64,000 nt of DNA from Anaerolineae bacterium (GCA_030425205.1 JAUIAP010000003.1:310001-374000), one strand, 5' to 3'. Shown: positions 26,108-36,305, counted from the stretch's first letter. Made by a program: numbers and translations. The notes: generated by a model from the sequence alone, not told the origin.

Positions 26108-27814
26108 ATGACCACAGTTAAGTTTGATGAAGGCGTTTTGGACAGACAGATCGAGACGCTCAATAACCACAAAGAGGCGTGGGCCACGTTGCCGATTCCA
26201 CAGAAGATGGCGATGCTCGTCAATTGTCGGGATCGGTTGGGCAAGGCGGCGGAGCGTTGGGTTGCCGTGTCGGTCAAGGGGAAGCAGCTTTCGGCCGATT
26301 CTGCATGGGTTGGCGAAGAGTGGAGCAGCGGCCCATGGGCGACAATCGAGGGGATTAACGGTCTGCTGGAGACGCTCAAGGCGGTGCATAGTGAAACAAT
26401 GCCTGAATTTGGCCCCGTCCGCACACGCGAAAATGGTCAGGTGGTGGCGCATGTCTTTCCACGCAACACCTATGATAAGTTGCTGACGAACGGAATATCG
26501 GCCGAAGTTTGGTTCAACAAAAACGTTCACGCTGGCAACTTGCAAGATCAGATTGCCACCTTTTACAAAGACCCCAACCCAAAAGGCAAGGTTGCGCTTG
26601 TCTTAGGGGCAGGCAATATCAATAGCATCGCGCCGCTCGACACACTCTACAAACTATATGCAGATGGCGAAGTGGTTATCCTAAAATTGAATCCCGTTAA
26701 TGAGTACATGGCGCCGATTCTGGAGGATGTGTTTAAGCCATTTGTCGATAGCGGTTTTTTGCACGTCGTCTGCGGCGGGGCGGATGTCGGTGCATTTTTG
26801 ACGGAGCATAAAGGGATCGACACCATCCACATTACGGGGAGCGCCAAGACGCACGACGCGATTGTGTTTGGAAAGGGCGACGAGGCAGAAAAGCGCAAAC
26901 GTGAATATCGACCCAAAAACAACAAGCCAATCACGAGTGAATTGGGGGGCGTTGGCCCCGTCATTGTGGTGCCGGGCCCTTGGACATCGGCCGATATTCG
27001 CTATCAGGCGGAGCGCATCGTTTCCCAAAAGCTGCACAATGGTGGCTTCAACTGCATCGCCGCACAAGTTCTCATCTTACCAAATATCTGGCCGCAAAGT
27101 AGCGAGTTGCTCAACGCGATTCGCCAGTTGTTCCGTGAGCTTCCTCCCCGCACTCCCTACTATCCACAGGCAGAAGATCGCATGGAAGAGGCGATTTCCC
27201 ATGCTGAAAATGCGGAGCAGATAAACGGGCGCGTGCTGATTACCGACCTCAATCCACACGACACACAAAACAACTGTTTTACAAATGAATTTTTCTCTGC
27301 CGTGCTTGCGCAGACGTATATCGACGGCAATGATCCCGCTGACTATCTGCGTAACGCCATCCAATTTGCCAACGAGACGCTCGACGGTACGTTAGGCGCA
27401 CAAATCATCATCCATCCCCAAACGATCAAACAGCTCGGTGATGAGTTTGAGAAGCTATTTGCTCAGTTGCGCTATGGGACGATTGGCATCAATCTGTGGA
27501 GCGGAGTTGGTTTCTTGCTGCCCGGTGTCGCGTGGGGAGCCTATCCCGGCCATCCGCTGACAGATATCGAAAGTGGGCGTGGTGTCGTGCACAATGCCTA
27601 TCTGTTTGATAACACGGAGAAAAATGTCATCTACGGCCCATTTTGGGAGTCGCCGCGCGGAATCAAGCACGGTTATTTTGGGATGTTGCCCAAGCCCCCA
27701 TGGTTTGTGACAAACAAGACATCGGCCGAAACCAGCCGCTTGTTTACCGAGTTCGCACTTGATCCCAGCCCAAAGAAGTTGCCAGCGTTGGTCATTTCTG
27801 CGCTGCGTGGGTGA
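26108..27814 (+). CDS. Aldehyde dehydrogenase family protein
   Basis: 568 residues, longer than the usual ~480. The nucleophile is C316 in 'HNGGFNCIAAQ' and the general base is E278 in 'ITSELGGVGP'. The cofactor-fold elements 'VALVLGAGNINSIAPLDTLY' and 'IHITGSAKTHDAIV' are in order. The sequence lacks the classical 'FTGS' and 'NAGQ.C' wording, so it belongs to a diverged branch; the substrate is not predictable. A GGAGG site precedes the ATG. It lies tightly between ftsK and holB and is probably co-transcribed with them. Confidence 0.85.
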   Translation: MTTVKFDEGVLDRQIETLNNHKEAWATLPIPQKMAMLVNCRDRLGKAAERWVAVSVKGKQLSADSAWVGEEWSSGPWATIEGINGLLETLKAVHSETMPEFGPVRTRENGQVVAHVFPRNTYDKLLTNGISAEVWFNKNVHAGNLQDQIATFYKDPNPKGKVALVLGAGNINSIAPLDTLYKLYADGEVVILKLNPVNEYMAPILEDVFKPFVDSGFLHVVCGGADVGAFLTEHKGIDTIHITGSAKTHDAIVFGKGDEAEKRKREYRPKNNKPITSELGGVGPVIVVPGPWTSADIRYQAERIVSQKLHNGGFNCIAAQVLILPNIWPQSSELLNAIRQLFRELPPRTPYYPQAEDRMEEAISHAENAEQINGRVLITDLNPHDTQNNCFTNEFFSAVLAQTYIDGNDPADYLRNAIQFANETLDGTLGAQIIIHPQTIKQLGDEFEKLFAQLRYGTIGINLWSGVGFLLPGVAWGAYPGHPLTDIESGRGVVHNAYLFDNTEKNVIYGPFWESPRGIKHGYFGMLPKPPWFVTNKTSAETSRLFTEFALDPSPKKLPALVISALRG

Positions 27815-27831
27815 GTGAAGGAGCAAACTGT

Positions 27832-28839
27832 ATGAGCGAATGGCAGAAGATTGTGGGACATGCGTGGGCGGTGGAGATGCTGGCGGGGGCGATCCAGCAC
27901 GAGCGGATCGGTCATGCCTATCTGATTACAGGCCCCGCACAAGTGGGCAAAACGACGTTGGCAATCACGTTTGCGATGGCGTTGAACTGTGAAAGTGACG
28001 ATGCCCGTCCGTGTGGAACGTGTCGCGCCTGTACGCTGATTGCAGCGGGACGACACCCCGACGTGAGCATGGTCGAGCCAATGATTAGCAAGCGCGGCAA
28101 AAAGACGCTCAAGATCGACATGATGCGCGACTTGCAACGTAAATTGCAGTTGGCGGCTATCGAGGCGCGCCATAAGGTTGGCATTATCACTGAATTTGAT
28201 GCGGCCAATACCAATGCCGCCAATGCATTTTTGAAGACGTTGGAGGAGCCGCCGGGCGACACGGTGCTGATCTTGACGGCGACAGAGGCGGATGGATTGC
28301 TCGACACGATCAAGTCGCGCTGTCGTGTGGTGGGAATTCGGCCGATTCCCACACCGCAAATCCAACAAGCCCTGGTCACACGTTGGCATGTCGCAGCTGA
28401 CCAAGCCCATTTGCTCGCCCATCTCGCCAATGGTCGCCTCGGCTGGGCGGTCAATGCGAGCCAAGACCCAACCCTGATCCAAACACGCCTCGATCAACTG
28501 TCGCTCTTACGTGACATCCTCAGCAGCAATATCGTCGGTCGCTTTAAACATGCCGATAAACTTGCCAAGCAGCCAGATCAGCTATTTGATCTACTTAACA
28601 CATGGTTGACGTGGTGGCGCGACCTCGTTCTCCTGACGCACCAAAGTGACAGACTGATCAACATAGATGAGCGCACCGTCTTGGAACAGCTAAAAGCGAC
28701 GTGGGAGGACGACGAAATCTTGGCCAGCCTCAACCAAACAAAAGCGTTATTGTGGCAGCTAGAACGCAACGTCAACATTCGGCTGGCATTGGAAAACCTA
28801 TTCTTAACCTTTCCAAAAATGGCAATGGCCAATGAATAA
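27832..28839 (+). CDS. holB: DNA polymerase III delta-prime subunit (HolB-like)
   Basis: 335 residues. AAA+ clamp-loader architecture: Walker A 'GPAQVGKTTLA' at about residue 33, a zinc-binding cysteine set ('CESDDARPCGTCRACTL'), 'NAFLKTLEEPPGDTVLIL' and the sensor 'LLDTIKSRCRVV'. Delta-prime is a stator of the clamp loader that puts the sliding clamp on DNA. The ATG at 27832 with GGAG nine bases upstream is chosen over the in-frame GTG 27811, which overlaps the preceding gene. The C-terminal collar domain is complete. Confidence 0.92.
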   Translation: MSEWQKIVGHAWAVEMLAGAIQHERIGHAYLITGPAQVGKTTLAITFAMALNCESDDARPCGTCRACTLIAAGRHPDVSMVEPMISKRGKKTLKIDMMRDLQRKLQLAAIEARHKVGIITEFDAANTNAANAFLKTLEEPPGDTVLILTATEADGLLDTIKSRCRVVGIRPIPTPQIQQALVTRWHVAADQAHLLAHLANGRLGWAVNASQDPTLIQTRLDQLSLLRDILSSNIVGRFKHADKLAKQPDQLFDLLNTWLTWWRDLVLLTHQSDRLINIDERTVLEQLKATWEDDEILASLNQTKALLWQLERNVNIRLALENLFLTFPKMAMANE

Positions 28840-29104
28840 CTTGCTAGATTAGATGCGTATGTATAGGATGTAAACAACACGATCCTTGTTGCGCAATTTA
28901 CACGTTTCTAAGTGTGAATTGATAGACTGCATGACTTGGATAGTATGATACGCTATCATTCAAATCATCGTAGGGGTAGACAGTCGGTTGCGGTTCGGCC
29001 GAACTGTTTTGAACAGAGGGAATACAGGATTTCAAGCGTCCTGATTGCCGATTAATACCTTAAAATCCGTCTTAGCGGATCAAAGGGACTCAGAGGAAAT
29101 TGCT

Positions 29105-31615
29105 GTGAATTCAAGCATCTGGGAACGATTTACAAAACGCGCCCGTCAAGTATTCAGCTACGCTCAAGAAGAGGCCAAGCGTCTCAACCACAGCTACATT
29201 GGTGGTGAGCATTTGCTTATTGGGCTATTGCGCGAAGAAGGCGGCGTAGCTGGTCGCGTCTTGCGTGAACTAGGATTGGAAACTAACCGCGTCCGCACGG
29301 TCGTGGAACGCCTCACGGGAGGCAAGAGCAGTGGAACCCCATTTTCAAAAATCGAATTAGCCCCCTCAACCAAGCGTGTTCTTGAATACGCATTGGAAGA
29401 AGCTGGGCGCATGAATCAACACTATGTCAGCACAGAGCATTTGCTGCTCGGCATGGTGCGCCAAAGCGACTCGCGCGCTGTTGAAGTGCTGCGGAAATTT
29501 GGTGTGACACAAGAACAGATTCGTCGCCAAACACGCCGCATGTTGCGTGAAAACCCAGCGACTGCTGGCGGGGCGCAAGAAAAGCCTAAGTCGGCTTCAC
29601 GTCGCAACAAGGGCAAGAAAGAGAAAAGCAAAACGCCACTCGTTGATCAATTAGCAACCGATTTGACGGCGATGGCGGATGAAGGCAAGCTAGATCCGGT
29701 TATCGGCCGACAGATGGAAATCGAGCGCGTCATTCAGGTATTGGCACGTCGCCGTAAAAATAATCCGGCCCTCATCGGTGAGCCCGGTGTCGGTAAATCC
29801 GCCATTGTGGAAGGATTGGCTCAGCGCATCGTTGATGGCAAGGTGCCGACAGCACTGGCTGGCAAGCGTGTCTTGCAGCTTGATGTAGGTAGCCTTGTAG
29901 CTGGCACGATGTATCGCGGACAGTTTGAAGAACGTCTCAAGCGCATCATCGAAGAGCTGAAAACGAGCGATTCGATTCTCTTCATTGACGAAGTTCACAT
30001 GCTGGTCGGCGCGGGATCGGCTGGCAGCTCTGTTGATGCGGCCAACATTTTGAAGCCATCGCTGGCGCGTGGAGAGCTGCAATGTGTCGGCGCGACGACG
30101 CTCGATGAGTATCGTAAATATATTGAAAGCGATGCTGCGCTCGAACGCCGCTTCCAAAAGGTTTCCGTCGACGAGCCATCCCCCGAAGATGCCATTAAGA
30201 TTTTGAAGGGCATCAAAGGGCCATACGAAGCACATCACAATCTAACGATTACAGATGAGGCGATTGAGCAGTCGGTAAAACTGTCGGCACGTTATGTGAC
30301 CGAGCGATTCTTGCCCGATAAGGCGATTGACCTGATCGACGAAAGTGCGTCGCGTGTGCGTCTCTATCGCGGCATTCAGCCTGGCGATATTGATGATTTG
30401 CGTGATTCACTCGACGATTTGCGCGCAGATCGTGAACGTGCGTTGAGCGAAGGTCGTTTTGATGACGCAGCACGTCTGCGTGAGCGTGAAGATGATGTAC
30501 AGCACGATCTCGACATGAAGATTGCGCTCGATACAACTGAGTTGAAAGTACACGCCGAAGACATCGCAGAAGTGTTGGGTATGTGGACGGGTATCCCGAT
30601 CACACAGCTCACACAAGCCGAGTCACAGCGTCTGCTCGAAATGGAAGCGGTATTGACCAAGAGCATCATCGGACAGCCAGAGGCGATCACGGCGATTGCA
30701 AAGTCTGTGCGCCGGGCGCGGAGTGGTTTGAAAGATCCACGTCGGCCGATCGGTTCATTCATCTTCTTGGGCCCCACTGGGGTTGGTAAGACGGAGTTGA
30801 CCAAGACGCTTGCGCGCTTCTTGTTTGGTACAGAAGAGGCGTTGATTCAGCTCGACATGAGCGAGTTTATGGAGCGACACACCGTTTCACGCCTGATCGG
30901 CTCGCCTCCCGGCTATGTGGGGTACGATGATGCTGGACAGTTGACCGAGGCAATTCGCCGTCGCCCCTATTCAATTATCGTCTTTGATGAAATTGAAAAG
31001 GCACATCCCGATGTGTTCAACGTCTTGCTGCAAATCATGGAAGAAGGGCATCTGACCGACTCAAAAGGGACGATTGTCGATTTCCGCAACGCCATGATTA
31101 TCATGACCTCCAATGTCGGCGCAGCGACCATTAAGCGCGGCCCAAGCTTTGGGTTCTCCTTCCAAGAAGGCGACATTGCGACAGAAGACACGAAGTACCG
31201 TGACATGAAGAAGACCCTGATGGAACAGTTAAAGCGACAGTTCCGCCCAGAGTTTATCAATCGTGTTGACAGCGTGATCGTTTTCCGTGAGCTGGCGAAA
31301 GAGCACATCAAAGACATCGTCAATATCATGTTGGGTCAGTTGAATCAGCGACTTGAAGAGCACGAAATCATCATTGAGGCAACTGAGGCCGCACGTGATT
31401 GGCTCGCTGATAAGGGCTACAATCGTGAGTTTGGCGCACGTCCATTGCGTCGTTTGATTCAGTCTGAGATCGAAGATGAGTTGTCTGACCAAATGCTTGG
31501 TTTAGTGTTTGAAGCGGGTGACACAATCCAGATCGATGTAAACGAAGAGGCCGACGAACTCGTTCTCACAGAGAAAGAGCAAGACGAATCGCTTAAAGAG
31601 CTTTTCACTGCCTAA
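29105..31615 (+). CDS. clpC: ATP-dependent Clp protease ATPase subunit ClpC
   Basis: 836 residues from GTG 29105, which has AGAGGA 7 bases upstream; the frame extends to TTG 29045 but those 20 residues lack the family pattern. Order: two Clp-N repeats ('[16 protein letters not shown]'), AAA module 1 with Walker A '[10 protein letters not shown]', a UVR-type coiled linker ('[16 protein letters not shown]') that marks ClpC rather than ClpA/B, AAA module 2 with '[12 protein letters not shown]', and the D2-small domain. It unfolds proteins for ClpP. The 265-base upstream region holds a TCGGCCGA palindrome and small hairpins but no CIRCE or CtsR-like operator that I can see. Confidence 0.97.
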   Translation: MNSSIWERFTKRARQVFSYAQEEAKRLNHSYIGGEHLLIGLLREEGGVAGRVLRELGLETNRVRTVVERLTGGKSSGTPFSKIELAPSTKRVLEYALEEAGRMNQHYVSTEHLLLGMVRQSDSRAVEVLRKFGVTQEQIRRQTRRMLRENPATAGGAQEKPKSASRRNKGKKEKSKTPLVDQLATDLTAMADEGKLDPVIGRQMEIERVIQVLARRRKNNPALIGEPGVGKSAIVEGLAQRIVDGKVPTALAGKRVLQLDVGSLVAGTMYRGQFEERLKRIIEELKTSDSILFIDEVHMLVGAGSAGSSVDAANILKPSLARGELQCVGATTLDEYRKYIESDAALERRFQKVSVDEPSPEDAIKILKGIKGPYEAHHNLTITDEAIEQSVKLSARYVTERFLPDKAIDLIDESASRVRLYRGIQPGDIDDLRDSLDDLRADRERALSEGRFDDAARLREREDDVQHDLDMKIALDTTELKVHAEDIAEVLGMWTGIPITQLTQAESQRLLEMEAVLTKSIIGQPEAITAIAKSVRRARSGLKDPRRPIGSFIFLGPTGVGKTELTKTLARFLFGTEEALIQLDMSEFMERHTVSRLIGSPPGYVGYDDAGQLTEAIRRRPYSIIVFDEIEKAHPDVFNVLLQIMEEGHLTDSKGTIVDFRNAMIIMTSNVGAATIKRGPSFGFSFQEGDIATEDTKYRDMKKTLMEQLKRQFRPEFINRVDSVIVFRELAKEHIKDIVNIMLGQLNQRLEEHEIIIEATEAARDWLADKGYNREFGARPLRRLIQSEIEDELSDQMLGLVFEAGDTIQIDVNEEADELVLTEKEQDESLKELFTA

Positions 31616-31641
31616 ATCGTTCTGATTTCAATAATTGTAAG

Positions 31642-31675
31642 AAGGCACTGGGTTAGTAACTCGGTGCCTTTTTTT
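31642..31675 (+). terminator. Rho-independent terminator after clpC
   Basis: The stem AAGGCAC/GTGCCTT extends inward with GGGTT/AACTC pairs around an AGT loop and is followed by a run of T. It lies 26 bases after the clpC stop codon. Confidence 0.85.
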
Positions 31676-31688
31676 ATTGGGAAAAGAC

Positions 31689-31747
31689 GTATTGCGTGGT
31701 GCGTATTGCGTGAACTGGATACGTGCTACGCAATACGCAATACGCAC
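31689..31747. repeat. Long word-repeat hairpin downstream of clpC
   Basis: The left half repeats ATTGCGT/GTGCGT words; the right half repeats ACGCAAT words. The arms pair for about 20 bases around the loop GAACTGGAT. It is the same class as the elements at 14564 and 63843. Beyond it, 31748-31877 shows nothing but A/T-rich sequence that may hold the promoter of the CsbD-like gene. Confidence 0.7.
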
Positions 31748-31877
31748 TTAGGTGGCGAAGATCTAATGATGCTAACAGATTTCCAAATCCCAAAACACGC
31801 ACCCAATGACAATTTTGTACCGATTATTATGTCTTGATTTGCCGTGATGTTTATATTCGACTGATACCGTTATAAGC

Positions 31878-32420
31878 ATGATGAAACTAAAAACAAATCA
31901 GGACATTTTGCAAGGTGAATGGAAACAACTTCAAGGGGCTGTGCGACAGCAATGGGGCAAGTTGACAAATGACGATCTGATGACCGCGCAGGGGGGCTGG
32001 GAGCAGATGATCGGTCAGTTGCAATCGCGCTACGGGTATACTCGTGCAGATGCAGAGACGCGACTTGATGCGTTTATCAACCATTGGAACGTGAACGTGC
32101 GCGATAAATCGGCCGATGCCGCAGAAAACGCACAAAACAGCGTGACCGAGACAGTTGAAGCTGCCAAATCGAGCGTTGCCGACACATTTCAATCCGCGAA
32201 ATCGACCCTCGCAGATGCAGCCCAACAGACACAGCAATCGGTCAGTCATGCCGCCCAGCAAACACAGAAGAGCGTTGCTCAAAAGGCACACCAAGTGCAG
32301 GATGCGGCCGTCACGGCCGGAACGACCGTTGACAAAAAAGTAAAACGCAACCGGTGGAAATTGTTACTGATGACGCTGCTTGTTGGGGTTGGTGTCGGTT
32401 ATTGGTTAAGTAGCCAGTAG
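31878..32420 (+). CDS. CsbD-like stress protein with C-terminal membrane segment
   Basis: 180 residues. The first 60 match the CsbD pattern 'GEWKQLQGAVRQQWGKLTND' and 'GGWEQMIGQLQSRYGYTRADAE'. Residues 75-150 are an Ala/Gln/Ser-rich amphipathic helix with 'AKSSVADTFQSAKST' repeats, like apolipoprotein/YtxH-type helices. A final hydrophobic segment ('LLLMTLLVGVGVGYWLS') anchors it. CsbD proteins respond to general stress; the biochemical role is not known. It overlaps the convergent Nudix gene by 15 bases. Confidence 0.75.
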   Translation: MMKLKTNQDILQGEWKQLQGAVRQQWGKLTNDDLMTAQGGWEQMIGQLQSRYGYTRADAETRLDAFINHWNVNVRDKSADAAENAQNSVTETVEAAKSSVADTFQSAKSTLADAAQQTQQSVSHAAQQTQKSVAQKAHQVQDAAVTAGTTVDKKVKRNRWKLLLMTLLVGVGVGYWLSSQ

Positions 32421-32831
32421 ATGGATAAACTGGTCGTGCTCCGCGATGAGCGGCGGTACGCCAGCCAACGGAACCCAGAAAAATCGGAAAAGGGGCCGAT
32501 CCCCCGCCGAGCTATATTCTTCAAAACGCTCCCATGTTTTTGGGGGCTTTTTTGTGCAAGTTAGCTGGAAAAATCGCCGCTGGTGTATTTCTGGCTTGCC
32601 AAAATCTTGCATGTTGCGCATCTGCTCACCAAGCATGCGCATCAATTTGAGTTGTTCCCGCAGGCCTGTCTCTTCCGCCGCCTCGCGTAAAACCGCTGTC
32701 TGCCAACTTTCGCCCGCTTCTACTGTTCCCGCAGGCACTTGGAGCCCCACTTCAGGATGGTGTGGATGGCTAAATACGAGAAGATGGTCATTGTATGTGA
32801 CATATGCAAATGCCTTTTTGACTATTTTCAT
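32406..32831 (-). CDS. Nudix hydrolase
   Basis: 141 residues with an intact Nudix box, G-x5-E-x7-REAAEETGL, in 'GTVEAGESWQTAVLREAAEE'. Such enzymes hydrolyse nucleoside diphosphates linked to another group, with Mg2+ bound by the glutamates. The substrate is not predictable. It is convergent with the CsbD-like gene. Confidence 0.9.
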   Translation of the reverse strand: MKIVKKAFAYVTYNDHLLVFSHPHHPEVGLQVPAGTVEAGESWQTAVLREAAEETGLREQLKLMRMLGEQMRNMQDFGKPEIHQRRFFQLTCTKKPPKTWERFEEYSSAGDRPLFRFFWVPLAGVPPLIAEHDQFIHLLAT

Positions 32832-32982
32832 GCGGCAATTTTATCAAGGCGTGACTAAATAGAGCAGTGAATCTTGTCGCAGCTATGATGCGCGCTGAAT
32901 CATAAAATCGCTGTGCAAAACGAATTTCCAGCTATTGGCAAAACCCATTTGACATTTCTACAGATTTGACTAGCCTACAGGT

Positions 32983-33600
32983 ATGAGTGAAATAAAAGGA
33001 ACGCCACAAAAGAAGACGCTAACCGATTTTCTAAGAGCTAGCACAAAAGGATTAATCGATCCAGTTGTTGCCGTGCTTGCCCGATTGGGAGTCACGCCCA
33101 ATGCATTGACCATCTTTGGATTATTGATGCACATTCCAGTTGCATGGGCGTTGGTCAATGGGGAGTGGCGCTGGGCAGCATTTTTTGGCATCTTTTCGGT
33201 CGCAGATGTGCTGGACGGATCGTTGGCGCGTTACCTGAATAAGGAATCGACTAGCAAGTTTGGCGCGTTTTTAGACTCTACAACCGATCGGATTGCAGAG
33301 GTGCTGGTATTTGGGGGTTTGGTGTGGTGGTTTTCGGCCGAAACTCAACCCCTCTATGCCCTGCTTTCACTTCTCGCCCTCGCTGGCTCGCTGCTTGTCA
33401 GCTACACACGCGCACGTGCAGAGGCACTCGGTTTTGAGTGCAAAGTTGGCCTTTTCTCACGGGTCGAACGTTATCTGGTTCTTTTTGTATTTGGGATGTT
33501 GCAACAGCCTGAGATTTGTGTGGCCGTACTCGTCGTTGGGACATGGCTGACCGTCTTGCAACGTGGTTGGACGGTCTATCAACAGGCTAAAATCGCGTAG
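32983..33600 (+). CDS. CDP-alcohol phosphatidyltransferase family membrane enzyme
   Basis: 205 residues with about six hydrophobic segments. The family signature D-x2-D-G-x2-A-R-x8-G-x3-D-x3-D is complete in 'DVLDGSLARYLNKESTSKFG' and 'AFLDSTTDR'. The enzyme joins a CDP-activated lipid with an alcohol such as glycerol phosphate or inositol phosphate, making a phospholipid head group. The missing PgsA-specific context means the acceptor alcohol is unresolved; phosphatidylinositol-phosphate synthase is an alternative. ATG 32983 is preceded by CTACAGGT with no clear ribosome site. Confidence 0.88.
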   Translation: MSEIKGTPQKKTLTDFLRASTKGLIDPVVAVLARLGVTPNALTIFGLLMHIPVAWALVNGEWRWAAFFGIFSVADVLDGSLARYLNKESTSKFGAFLDSTTDRIAEVLVFGGLVWWFSAETQPLYALLSLLALAGSLLVSYTRARAEALGFECKVGLFSRVERYLVLFVFGMLQQPEICVAVLVVGTWLTVLQRGWTVYQQAKIA

Positions 33601-33645
33601 CTGATCCGTCGTTTAGTAGTTCTCGTTTCGTTTCAGTCGTTCTGC

Positions 33646-33658
33646 TACACTCATGCCA
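33646..33658 (+). promoter_or_regulatory. Extended -10 box ahead of the FlgD-Ig-like gene (leaderless)
   Basis: TGC-TACACT (33643-33651) is an extended -10 element. Its last base is seven bases before ATG 33659, so the mRNA would start near that codon. This favours 33659 over ATG 33653. Confidence 0.4.
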
Positions 33659-35002
33659 ATGCAAAATAATCTCAGAACCACGCTCATCGTGAGCCTTGTC
33701 GCGGCTGCAATTGTGTTGCTGGCCGTCCTTATCGCCACTCGTCTCTATCGCGGCGACGACACCCTTTTACGCAACGTCGCCTTTGAGAGCGACATGATCA
33801 CGCCAAATGCGGATGGTGATACAGATGCTGTCCGTATTCGCTATGAAACAACCCGCGACGCGCTTGTCTCAATCTACTTTGTCGATGAAAAAGGGGAAAA
33901 GTTCATCTTCCGTGACGCGGAACGGCGCGGTGCCGATCAATATAGCGTCTTGTTTAGCGGAATCGTTGCTGGCTACCGACTACCCGATGAGCAGTTTGAA
34001 AGTGAAGTGATCGAACGGTTGTTGCATGATGGAACCTATCGCTGGGTGATTGAAGCCGTTGACGTGGCGGGTGGCGAGCCGATCATTGCAGATGGGACAT
34101 TGACGATTGCGGATGCAGACAACGCCCTCCCCATTATTGCCGGCTACGAGTTTAGCACCGACCTATTCACGCCCAATCGAGATGGGATCGATGATCGCGT
34201 GCGGATTCAATTTGATCTAAAAAAAGCGGTTGAAACGTTGCGCGTCTATCTGCTGACACCAGATGGCGCACAGCTTGAAGTGAGCGAGTTGCCGCGCAAT
34301 ATCCCAGCCAATAGTGAAGGGCGACACATCTTTGATTATGAGGGCGGTGTTGATCTGGGCGCGACCCCACCTGAGGATGGAACCTATGAGATGGTGGCGT
34401 ATGCGGCCGATGCAGAGGGCCAAAAAGTGCAAATTTCCCGACCGCTGACGTTGCAATTTGGTGGCGTTCCGCGTGCCGAAGTTGTTTCGCCCGTCGTTGG
34501 CGACACAATTGAATTTAGCACGACGGCTATTCAGTTGTGTGACACGATCTACTTTACAGCCACAGTCCGCAATTATGGCGAAGTGCCGATTCGCACAACA
34601 GGGCCAGAGCCGGGCACGGTTTACGATTCAGACTGGAACTACAATTCACTGGGCTGGAATACTGAATCAGGTGCGTTTCGATTTGCGATTGGGTACGAAG
34701 ATGAAATTCGCAATTATGGCTTCCGCTGGGCAACGGGTAGCCGCGATGAGTTGACCCAAATTGGCGATCATTACTATTTAATGCCAGACCAGCAGGTGGT
34801 TATTACAGGTGGAATGCGCATCGTCAACGAGCTGGGTGAACGCAATCCACAGCCGATGTATGCCGGCCTGATTCACGAGGATGTCGAAATCTCTCAATTT
34901 AATGACCGTGTCGATCCAAAGTCGGTCATTATCGACTATCCACCAACTGAACAGATTGGGCAGTGTGAACCCCGCGAGATTCCCGTGCGAGAAAGAGAGT
35001 GA
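33659..35002 (+). CDS. Membrane-anchored extracytoplasmic protein with FlgD-Ig-like repeats
   Basis: 447 residues. An N-terminal hydrophobic segment ('TTLIVSLVAAAIVLLAVLIA') is an uncleaved anchor or signal. Two domains begin with 'MITPNADGDTDAVRIRY' and 'LFTPNRDGIDDRVRIQF', the F-x-P-N-x-D-G-x-x-D motif of FlgD-type Ig domains found in secreted bacterial proteins. The C-terminal third is a third beta-rich domain with no recognised motif, containing 'VRNYGEVPIRTTGPEPGTVY'. The function is not known; display or structural roles are likely. A hairpin terminator follows at 35081. Confidence 0.65.
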   Translation: MQNNLRTTLIVSLVAAAIVLLAVLIATRLYRGDDTLLRNVAFESDMITPNADGDTDAVRIRYETTRDALVSIYFVDEKGEKFIFRDAERRGADQYSVLFSGIVAGYRLPDEQFESEVIERLLHDGTYRWVIEAVDVAGGEPIIADGTLTIADADNALPIIAGYEFSTDLFTPNRDGIDDRVRIQFDLKKAVETLRVYLLTPDGAQLEVSELPRNIPANSEGRHIFDYEGGVDLGATPPEDGTYEMVAYAADAEGQKVQISRPLTLQFGGVPRAEVVSPVVGDTIEFSTTAIQLCDTIYFTATVRNYGEVPIRTTGPEPGTVYDSDWNYNSLGWNTESGAFRFAIGYEDEIRNYGFRWATGSRDELTQIGDHYYLMPDQQVVITGGMRIVNELGERNPQPMYAGLIHEDVEISQFNDRVDPKSVIIDYPPTEQIGQCEPREIPVRERE

Positions 35003-35080
35003 GTATGAACATAATCTAAAGTGATGGCGTGTGGATAGTAAGAACACGTCGTTCGTATAAATCAGAATGTTACAATCCTT

Positions 35081-35107
35081 GACCAGCGGTTTTGCTGGTC
35101 TTTTGTT
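35081..35107 (+). terminator. Terminator-like hairpin abutting the PhnD-like gene
   Basis: A 7-bp stem GACCAGC/GCTGGTC is followed by TTTTGTTT, which runs straight into ATG 35109. A TATAAA at 35056-35061 and a TACAAT at 35071-35076 lie upstream. The hairpin either ends the preceding transcript or lies in the leader of the next gene and controls it. Confidence 0.55.
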
Positions 35108-35108
35108 T

Positions 35109-36305
35109 ATGAAAAAAGTTGTACTTCCGATTTTTATCTTTCTTTTCGCAGTCGCGTGCCAAACGTCGAATGGTGGGTCTGTTCCAATTGTACAGACCGT
35201 CGAGGTGACGCGGCAGGTGGTTGTGACGGAATATGCGACGGTGCAAGTTCCCGTTGAGGTGACGCGGCAGGTGTTTATTGAGGTGGAAGCGGAAGTCACG
35301 CCACGTCCGACTCGCGTGCCTGAGTTTGCGGCGGGTTCGGCCGAAAATCCGATCCGTCTCATCTTCTCGCCCATCTATGGCCAAACTGTCACAGAGATTC
35401 GTGCGGAAAACATTGCGTTGGCGTTAACACGCGAGACAGGGCTGGAAGTAGACGTTGTGCTGGCAGAAGATTATGCTCAAACGCTTGCGGCCGTCTGTCA
35501 AACTCCCGATACAACGGTCGCTATATTAACGTCGCTAGAATACGTGCTGGCGGAGCGACAATGTGGGCTCGAAATTGGCTATGCTGGTCTTCGAGACGGC
35601 ATCACATGGATTTCATCAATGATCATGGTGCGTGACGAAGAGATCACGACGATAGAAGATTTGACCGATCTAACGTGGGGTGTCAGTGCCACTGAGGATT
35701 TAACAAACTATCTCTGGTTTCAAGCACTGTTTGACGCAGAAGGGATTGCAACGGGCGACGTGACGACGTATGGCACTGATGCCAGCACGGTGATTGCGGG
35801 ATTTAATGGTGAAGTCGATTTTGTAACCGCGACTTACCTGCCTCCAATTTTGCCTTATGATGAGGTGCAGTGGCGGTTTGGCGAAGATGATCCCGAACTG
35901 TGGCGGCGCACAAGCCAACAGCCGCGCCGCAGCGGAATTGGCTTCGTCGTGGTTTTGGGTTATGTCGAAGATGGTGGCTATCGTGTGCGCGACGCGCGCG
36001 CCATCGCGCTTGATTCAGAGCCAGATATTTTTGCCGAGACGGATATCTTGCGTCTCTCGGACCAAATGCCGAACGATGCGCTTGCCTTTAGTCCAGAGAT
36101 GCCACTCGCATTGAGCCGTCAAATCGGTCAGACGCTCGAAACGTATGCGCTGAGTGAAGATTGCAACATGGGTCTTTGCTCCGCTGACTTTTTTAATTGG
36201 GAGGGGATCGCCCCTGTCCGCGATGAATTCTATGATTCGGTTCGTTTCGTGATTGAGCAGTTAGAACTCACGGAAGCTGACGTATTCACCTATCTGAACG
36301 AATGA
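35109..36305 (+). CDS. PhnD-like periplasmic binding lipoprotein (phosphate/phosphonate type)
   Basis: 398 residues from ATG 35109, which gives a textbook lipoprotein signal: 'MKKVVLPIFIFLFAVAC', with the modified Cys at residue 17. A Val/Thr-rich linker ('VEVTRQVVVTEYATVQVPVE') precedes the PhnD-type binding domain, with 'TGLEVDVVLAEDYAQTL', 'TTIEDLTDLTWGVS' and 'VIAGFNGEVDFVTATYLPP'. Such lipoproteins capture a small anion or other solute for an ABC importer; no permease or ATPase gene is adjacent. A leaderless start at ATG 35067 (after TATAAA) is possible and would add 14 residues encoded by the hairpin. It overlaps the next gene by four bases (ATGA). Confidence 0.82.
   Translation: MKKVVLPIFIFLFAVACQTSNGGSVPIVQTVEVTRQVVVTEYATVQVPVEVTRQVFIEVEAEVTPRPTRVPEFAAGSAENPIRLIFSPIYGQTVTEIRAENIALALTRETGLEVDVVLAEDYAQTLAAVCQTPDTTVAILTSLEYVLAERQCGLEIGYAGLRDGITWISSMIMVRDEEITTIEDLTDLTWGVSATEDLTNYLWFQALFDAEGIATGDVTTYGTDASTVIAGFNGEVDFVTATYLPPILPYDEVQWRFGEDDPELWRRTSQQPRRSGIGFVVVLGYVEDGGYRVRDARAIALDSEPDIFAETDILRLSDQMPNDALAFSPEMPLALSRQIGQTLETYALSEDCNMGLCSADFFNWEGIAPVRDEFYDSVRFVIEQLELTEADVFTYLNE

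Noticed and set aside
28840..29104. CIRCE or CtsR operator upstream of clpC
   Set aside because: I looked for TTAGCACTC-N9-GAGTGCTAA and for tandem heptamers of CtsR type and found neither; only a TCGGCCGA palindrome and small hairpins are present.
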